From: an uncultured bacterium
GTDB taxonomy: Bacteria > Patescibacteriota > Minisyncoccia > Phycocordibacterales > CAIZLB01
Direction: 5' to 3'
Length of the DNA: 44,608 bases
Assembly: GCA_903933735.1 (NCBI GenBank)
Contig: CAIZLB010000024.1
Location: 1 to 44,608 of the forward strand
Below, piece by piece: positions 39,118 to 44,608 of the stretch. The position numbers and the translations under genes are program-made. The notes below the pieces were generated by a model that saw only the letters and a program-made list of their open reading frames with translations, was not told the DNA's origin and did not search any database. Position 1 is the stretch's first letter. Each line of letters opens with the position of its first letter.

Positions 39118-40473
39118 CTAATTTTGAATTAAATCAATATCATTTTGTAACTTAATAACACGGGCCATAACTTGATCCCCGTATGGTTTAGTGATGCTTG
39201 TACATGATGACCCTCCCCCATAATACCTACAGGCAGCAGTTCTTTCCGCCGAAGCTGTACCGTTATCAGCCCCCAGATCAGCTAAATACATACCCGAGGC
39301 CATAAAGGCATCAGATGCAGCCCACGGGTTAGCTATTGCCCCTCCTTTGGCTTTTGATAGACGACTGGCAAATAATTGCCATGTAGAAGGTATAAACTGA
39401 GCCGGACCCATAGCACCTCCATATCCTATACTAAGTGGGCAAGATACTCGAGTCGTATAAGGATCTTTACCTAAAGATTTGGTTATGGCTAAAAATGGTT
39501 GAACATCACGACTTGGCTTCATAACACTTTTAACAGCTGCCCCACTACTGATCTTTATACCTGATCCATCATCTGGATTTTTAAGATAACAAGAACCTAA
39601 GTTTGAACCTAGATTACTTTCTTGTTGTAATATTGCCAAGATAAAGGCAGGTCTTACTCCGGAGACATTGCCTGCAGATTTTGCATATTTTACAGCATCC
39701 TCAAACTTGATAGAACCTGAATCACGTAAAGCAAAGAGTGCGTTTCTAATCTGCGTGGCTTTGGCCTGCTTATCACTTATAACAGCATTGTAATTTGTCT
39801 GTTCTTTTTTATTTAAATTCAGCAAACGTAATTTCTCAGCAGCTATTTTATCTATCTTTTGTTTTTCAACTTCAACCGCATATTTTGAATCATATTCTTC
39901 AGATCTTTTTTCATCTAATTGCTTTTTCTCACTTTCCTCATCTGTTTTGTCTTTATTAATAATACCAATAGACTCTCTTATCTTTGTGTTTATAAAACCA
40001 TATGCATCTATATCACGAAAAAAATCAGACATATCTTGATTTGATAAAAATATTTCTACAGGGGAGATGTTATCGACTTCATAGGCACTTCTAATCACTT
40101 CAGTTAAACCTATTTTATTTTTACTTATTCTTTCTTGTAATCCTATGATTGTATTTTCTTTTGATTTGATATCTTTACCAAGTTTAGCTATAGAATATTC
40201 ATGGGACTTTATCTGAAGCTTGGCCTCTTGAGCCTGTAAATCAAGAATCTTCTTATCTTTAGCTATAGAATTGGCCTCTTTTTTTATACCTTCCAATTGT
40301 TTATTTAGATTAGCTATCTCAGTCTCAGTCTTCTCTAATTCAGCTAAACAATATGTCCTATTTTCAGGCAGATTACAATCAATAGTGTCAGCCTTTAATA
40401 TAGGCATATATACTGAAGACATAACAAATAATATAGCAATTATAAAAATCATAAATCTAGAATTCATATCCAT
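39118..40473 (-). CDS. Secreted peptidoglycan hydrolase: coiled coil plus lytic transglycosylase-like domain
   Basis: Signal peptide, CwlO/EnvC-like coiled coil, FILAILQQESNLGSNLG, GGAMGPAQFIPSTW. Confidence 0.88.
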   Translation of the reverse strand: MDMNSRFMIFIIAILFVMSSVYMPILKADTIDCNLPENRTYCLAELEKTETEIANLNKQLEGIKKEANSIAKDKKILDLQAQEAKLQIKSHEYSIAKLGKDIKSKENTIIGLQERISKNKIGLTEVIRSAYEVDNISPVEIFLSNQDMSDFFRDIDAYGFINTKIRESIGIINKDKTDEESEKKQLDEKRSEEYDSKYAVEVEKQKIDKIAAEKLRLLNLNKKEQTNYNAVISDKQAKATQIRNALFALRDSGSIKFEDAVKYAKSAGNVSGVRPAFILAILQQESNLGSNLGSCYLKNPDDGSGIKISSGAAVKSVMKPSRDVQPFLAITKSLGKDPYTTRVSCPLSIGYGGAMGPAQFIPSTWQLFASRLSKAKGGAIANPWAASDAFMASGMYLADLGADNGTASAERTAACRYYGGGSSCTSITKPYGDQVMARVIKLQNDIDLIQN

Positions 40474-40488
40474 ATATTATAGCAAGAA

Positions 40489-40587
40489 AACCTTCATAAG
40501 AAAATAACTACCCCCAGTCTGGTTTCCTAAACCTGAACAACAAAAATACACATCCTGGTTGGGGATGTGTATTTTTTTGAGAAGGTT
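40489..40587. repeat. Intergenic repeat with terminator hairpin (rplY side)
   Basis: AACCTTC...GAAGGTT ends; reverse-strand AATACACATCC-CCAACCA-GGATGTGTATT-TTTG; homologous to 17858-17920. Confidence 0.85.
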
Positions 40588-40594
40588 TGTTTAC

Positions 40595-41218
40595 CTACTC
40601 TGCGTCTTCCTCTTTCTTACCCTTTTGATCTGAAACCTCTATAGCCGACATGTCGATCTCTGTTGCAACCTCTTCTTCTTTTTCTTCTTCATGTTTCGTT
40701 ACAGTAACAATAACATCTTCTTCGTTGTTTAATATCTTTACACCTTTTGGAGCTTTTATATCACCAATAGTTATATGATCATCTAATTCTTTCAAAGATG
40801 ATATGTCTATCTCTATCTCATGTGGTAGATCTTTAGCCTCTGCTTCGATCTCAACTTCAAATATGTTTTTGATAAGATCAGCACCATGTGTTTTTACAGC
40901 ATCTGAAACACCAACAAAAACCAACGGTACATTCACCTCGACTTTCTTACCTTTTTGTAGAGCATAGAAGTCAACATGTATAATGTCTCCATTTCTAACA
41001 TTTTTCTGTATATCATGTATAAGAACGTCTTGATCGGCTTTTAAACCTTTTAAGACAACCACTGATGATTCACCAGCTTCTTTATATAATTTTGTAAAAT
41101 CTTTTTGATTAATAACTAAAGATACAGGTGCATATGCAGGACCATAAACAACAGCTCTAATGCTGTTATTCATGTTTATATCTTTATTAAATTCTTGAAC
41201 ATTTAGTGTATGAGTCAT
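40595..41218 (-). CDS. rplY: 50S ribosomal protein L25 (CTC/TL5 type)
   Basis: N-terminal L25 domain VLKGLKADQDVLIHDIQKNVRNGDIIHVDFYAL and acidic C-terminal extension. Confidence 0.92.
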   Translation of the reverse strand: MTHTLNVQEFNKDINMNNSIRAVVYGPAYAPVSLVINQKDFTKLYKEAGESSVVVLKGLKADQDVLIHDIQKNVRNGDIIHVDFYALQKGKKVEVNVPLVFVGVSDAVKTHGADLIKNIFEVEIEAEAKDLPHEIEIDISSLKELDDHITIGDIKAPKGVKILNNEEDVIVTVTKHEEEKEEEVATEIDMSAIEVSDQKGKKEEDAE

Positions 41219-41276
41219 GATTGACTAGTATACACTATTTTTAATATTTATCAATATAGTAAATAAAACTAATTAA

Positions 41277-41864
41277 CTATGGAGCAAGAAGTGGTGTACG
41301 ACTCATATCAGTTTTACCAGTAGTCATATTTATATTCAACCAATCCTGATCTGCGTTTCCAAAAGTTACACCCACCAAAGTTTGATATCCATCGGCATTC
41401 TTTTTACCTTCCAAAGCTGTAGCTAAAACAGCATATCTACCAGTAGCATCTGTTATATACAAATAACAATAACCTTTTGAAGCCATAGGATCCCTATTAG
41501 GTATCGATGACAAAGTCTTAGCGGTTTTCAACGTATTAAAAAGTCCCTGAACCGCATTATCTGGCCCTCCACCCGCTGTACACAAAGTTGCAGATGTGAA
41601 TGCTGTAAAATTTAACAGCCTTGTGGGAGTAGTATCAATCCAAGAATGATATACTGACACAGGTACCATCCCATTATTACTCACCGAATACAGGTTCAAA
41701 GCCTTCTCTATATTCTTCAACTCTGCAATCCTCTGTGTATCTCGAGCTTTAGCTCTAGTAGCTGTAAGTCCAGCCATCAAGATAGAACTCATGAATCCGA
41801 TTATAGCGATCACCACCATAACTTCTATCAAAGTAAAACCTTCTTTATATTTATTATTTTTCAT
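41277..41864 (-). CDS. Type IV pilin/pseudopilin-like prepilin
   Basis: EGFTLIEVMVVIAIIGFMSSILMAGLTATRAKARDTQRIAELKNIEKALNLY. Confidence 0.92.
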   Translation of the reverse strand: MKNNKYKEGFTLIEVMVVIAIIGFMSSILMAGLTATRAKARDTQRIAELKNIEKALNLYSVSNNGMVPVSVYHSWIDTTPTRLLNFTAFTSATLCTAGGGPDNAVQGLFNTLKTAKTLSSIPNRDPMASKGYCYLYITDATGRYAVLATALEGKKNADGYQTLVGVTFGNADQDWLNINMTTGKTDMSRTPLLAP

Positions 41865-41892
41865 AGATTTAATTATTTTTTTTTAATTAGAA

Positions 41893-42168
41893 TTAATTAC
41901 TGACATTATTTGATTTTGAATCAGGGAAAGCTGGTGGTACATTTGTTGATCTGATCATAAAGAATATGCTTAATGCAACCAACAGTACGGTAATAATTAA
42001 AAGTAAAGTTGTTGCCTGTGCACTATTTTTAACTAATCCTTTATTAACCATAAACCTAACTATTGCTGGCACTTGAGGCTCACCTAATATAGATCTTGAT
42101 TTGATCGAAAAAGTTGATTCCTCAAATGACAGTGATTTGTTATTAGTTTCATTATTTTCTATTGACAT
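41893..42168 (-). CDS. Small membrane hypothetical protein
   Basis: 91-aa ORF with one TM segment; adjacent to the pilin. Confidence 0.6.
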   Translation of the reverse strand: MSIENNETNNKSLSFEESTFSIKSRSILGEPQVPAIVRFMVNKGLVKNSAQATTLLLIITVLLVALSIFFMIRSTNVPPAFPDSKSNNVSN

Positions 42169-42216
42169 GTTTATATTATTACATTTTATTTATAATAAAA
42201 TCAACATCTTATACTA

Positions 42217-42245
42217 TTGCCACTATTTATTTGTGATATTATAAT
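42217..42245 (+). promoter_or_regulatory. Promoter of the PfkB kinase gene, +1 at the start codon
   Basis: TTGCCA-N17-TATAAT ending 5 bp before ATG 42250. Confidence 0.85.
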
Positions 42246-42249
42246 ATAT

Positions 42250-43293
42250 ATGAATATAAATAATCTTTTTAGTCGAAATAAATCAATAGTTTTTTTATCC
42301 ATAGGTGATATCGCTGTAGATGCTTTTATAAAACTAAAACAAGCTGAGATAACAGAAGATGGAAATCATGAACATAAAAAGATATGCCTAGATTTCGGTG
42401 GAAAAATAGCCTTTGAATCATCGACAGAGATTACAGGTACAGGTAACAGTGCCAACTCTTCCATCTCGATATCAAGACTGGGAGTAAGTTCAGGTATATT
42501 AACACATACAGGGGGTGACCATTATGGAAACAAAAACAGAGAGATATTGTCTAAAAATAATGTTGATACAAGAATGCTCATAAATGAAGACGGTAAGAAA
42601 ACCAATTATCATTATATATTGTGGTATGATCACGAAAGAACAATATTAACCAATCATGAAAAATATGATTATAAATTACCCCAAGAATTGACATCTGTAA
42701 AAACAAAACCTGAGTATATATACCTGACCTCTCTTGGAGAAAACACTTTAGGATTCCATCAAGAACTTAACGAATATCTAAACCAGAATCCTAATATAAA
42801 ACTAATATTTCAGCCCGGAACTTTTCAGATAAAGTTTGAGGCTTCTATACTTGCTGATTTATACAAAAAAACAGAGATATTTTTCTGTAATCGTGAGGAG
42901 GCTATTTCTATATTAAAAATGAATGAGTCAGATTCGAATATAAAAAACCTATTATCGGGACTTAAAAATCTTGGTATAAAATTACCCGTTATAACTGATG
43001 GTCCTGAAGGATCATATACTTACAATGAATCCAATCAGGTTATACATCTACCAATATACCCTGACACAAAAACACCTCTAGAGAGAACTGGTGCCGGTGA
43101 TGCTTTTGCTTCAACTTTTTGTGTCGCCAAGTATCTTGGATACAACAATGAGACAGCACTCATGTGGGGATCAATAAATTCTATGTCAGTATGTCAACAT
43201 ATAGGTGCTACAGAGGGCTTATTAGCACGTGATGTATTGGAAAAATATCTAAAAGAAAAACCAATAGATTGGAATGTAAATATAATTTTGTAA
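42250..43293 (+). CDS. PfkB/ribokinase-family carbohydrate kinase
   Basis: FLSIGDIAVDAFI, GTGNSANSSISISRLGV, TGAGDAFASTFCVAKY. Start revised from 42217, which overlaps the promoter. Confidence 0.92.
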   Translation: MNINNLFSRNKSIVFLSIGDIAVDAFIKLKQAEITEDGNHEHKKICLDFGGKIAFESSTEITGTGNSANSSISISRLGVSSGILTHTGGDHYGNKNREILSKNNVDTRMLINEDGKKTNYHYILWYDHERTILTNHEKYDYKLPQELTSVKTKPEYIYLTSLGENTLGFHQELNEYLNQNPNIKLIFQPGTFQIKFEASILADLYKKTEIFFCNREEAISILKMNESDSNIKNLLSGLKNLGIKLPVITDGPEGSYTYNESNQVIHLPIYPDTKTPLERTGAGDAFASTFCVAKYLGYNNETALMWGSINSMSVCQHIGATEGLLARDVLEKYLKEKPIDWNVNIIL

Positions 43294-43294
43294 A

Positions 43295-44290
43295 CTATAT
43301 CGCCGCCTTCACAATATCAGAAACATCCATATTATAATGTTTCATCAATTCAATGGGCGTACCTGATTGTCCAAATTTATCCTGGACCCCAACTCTTTTT
43401 ACCATTTTAGGATACTTATCTGTAATAGCTTCACATATAGCACCACCAAAACCAGCTGCAATCTGATGCTCTTCGACTGTAACTATCTTATCTGACAACT
43501 CTACGTATTTATATAAAGTCTCTATATCAAGTGGTTTTATCGTATGAAAATTTATGACAATAACTTTTTGCTTATGTATTTCTTCCAATTCTTTGGCTGC
43601 CAAAAGTGCATTGTAAGTTATGATACCAGTTGAACATATAAGGGTGTTAAATTTTCTATTTTCCCCATCTGAGAATTTACTTTCATATAATATATTGGCT
43701 TTACCTATAATAAAAGGAGTTTCCTCTGTAGTTATAATAGGGCTTTTTTCCCTTGCAAGCCTAATATAGACTGGGGTATTCTGTTTATCTCCTGTAGCAC
43801 TTATAATAGCTTTTCTAGCCTCTATAGCATCACATGGTGATATAACAGTCATGTTTGGAATAACTCGCGTCAGAGCAATATCTTCTAAAGCCTGATGTGA
43901 TCCACCATCTGGACCGACAGATACTCCGGCATGACTACCTACTATAATAACTTTCCTATCGTTATAGCAGATAGTGGTTCGAATCTGTTCCCAATTGCGC
44001 CCTGGACTAAACATCGCATAAGATGTTATCACAGGTATCTTTGATAGTGCTGCCAGACCAGATGCAACTGAAGCCATGTTTTGTTCCGACACACCCATCT
44101 CTATGAATCTGTTGGAAAATAAATCAGCAAAAAGATGCATATAGGTTGATTCTTTGAGATCCGCAGTTAATCCATATATGTTTTCATTGTGTTCAGCAGC
44201 TATCACAAGACCTTCACCAAAGCCTTTTCTTGTTGGTATTTGTTCTATATCCCCTATCTTTGAGAAAATATTTGGATTTAACATATTCAT
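43295..44290 (-). CDS. Transketolase, C-terminal (pyrimidine-binding) subunit
   Basis: FIEMGVSEQNMASVASGLAAL, GSHAGVSVGPDGGSHQALEDIALTRVIPNMTVISPCDA, VTVEEHQIAAGFGGAI. Confidence 0.94.
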   Translation of the reverse strand: MNMLNPNIFSKIGDIEQIPTRKGFGEGLVIAAEHNENIYGLTADLKESTYMHLFADLFSNRFIEMGVSEQNMASVASGLAALSKIPVITSYAMFSPGRNWEQIRTTICYNDRKVIIVGSHAGVSVGPDGGSHQALEDIALTRVIPNMTVISPCDAIEARKAIISATGDKQNTPVYIRLAREKSPIITTEETPFIIGKANILYESKFSDGENRKFNTLICSTGIITYNALLAAKELEEIHKQKVIVINFHTIKPLDIETLYKYVELSDKIVTVEEHQIAAGFGGAICEAITDKYPKMVKRVGVQDKFGQSGTPIELMKHYNMDVSDIVKAAI

Positions 44291-44346
44291 ATAAAATATT
44301 ATATCATGAAAAAATAAATTATCTTTATATGATAATATAAAACAAT

Positions 44347-44608
44347 ATGCTCAATAAATTATATTCTGCAACAAAATACATATTCGTCGGTGGTATAGGT
44401 TTTTTGATTAATATATCAATATTTTGGATATTAATAAATTATACAGGTATATGGTATATATATTGCGCTATAATATCTTTTATATTATCGACTTTTGCAG
44501 GATTCAATCTACATAGAGCAATAACCTATACGGACAAAAGTGGTGTTAATAGTAAAAAGATAATATATTATTATGTGTTAAATATTATAAATATAATCAT
44601 AAATTCAT
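44347..44608 (+). CDS. GtrA-family membrane protein, truncated by the window edge
   Basis: MLNKLYSATKYIFVGGIGFLINISIFWILINYTGIWYIYCAIISFILSTFAGFNLHRAITY. Confidence 0.85.
   Translation, partial: MLNKLYSATKYIFVGGIGFLINISIFWILINYTGIWYIYCAIISFILSTFAGFNLHRAITYTDKSGVNSKKIIYYYVLNIINIIINS

Overview
AT-rich, gene-dense 44.6-kb window, probably from a Patescibacteria/CPR (Parcubacteria-like) genome. This placement is inferred from gene content, small secreted CPR-style proteins and the standard genetic code, and was not checked against a database. Core genes: miaA, lepA, typA, secG, RNase J, dnaX, dus, eno, gpmI, rpsB-tsf, prfA, rpmE, rplY, a transketolase subunit, a PfkB kinase, two ABC systems, FKBP, glutaredoxin, an FtsB-like protein, a prepilin and a lytic transglycosylase. 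tRNAs: Arg(CCU) and Thr(UGU). Interleaved with these are small orphan genes in their own promoter/terminator units. Most notable signals: (1) many genes have a sigma70-like promoter whose -10 box places the predicted +1 on or within a few nt of the ATG (leaderless mRNAs), with no obvious Shine-Dalgarno; (2) a second class of orphan genes has a consensus promoter, a stem-loop at or near +1, an A/C-rich leader and a strong terminator; (3) an unassigned multibranched structured RNA at about 3931-4141; (4) a duplicated terminator-like RNA hairpin at 12495/12711 with an identical 27-nt loop and a stem kept by G.U pairs; (5) an intergenic repeat family (17858, 40489) whose hairpin shows three compensatory base-pair changes; (6) a 1331-aa repeat/propeller-like plus transglutaminase-like protein flanked by a ~67-bp direct repeat that looks like the scar of a tandem gene duplication; (7) a MazF/PemK-like domain in frame, with no stop codon, with DnaX; (8) an attenuator-like leader upstream of tRNA-Thr, whose 3' end lies 1 nt from the next ATG. 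All reads are by eye; no folding, alignment or database search was run.
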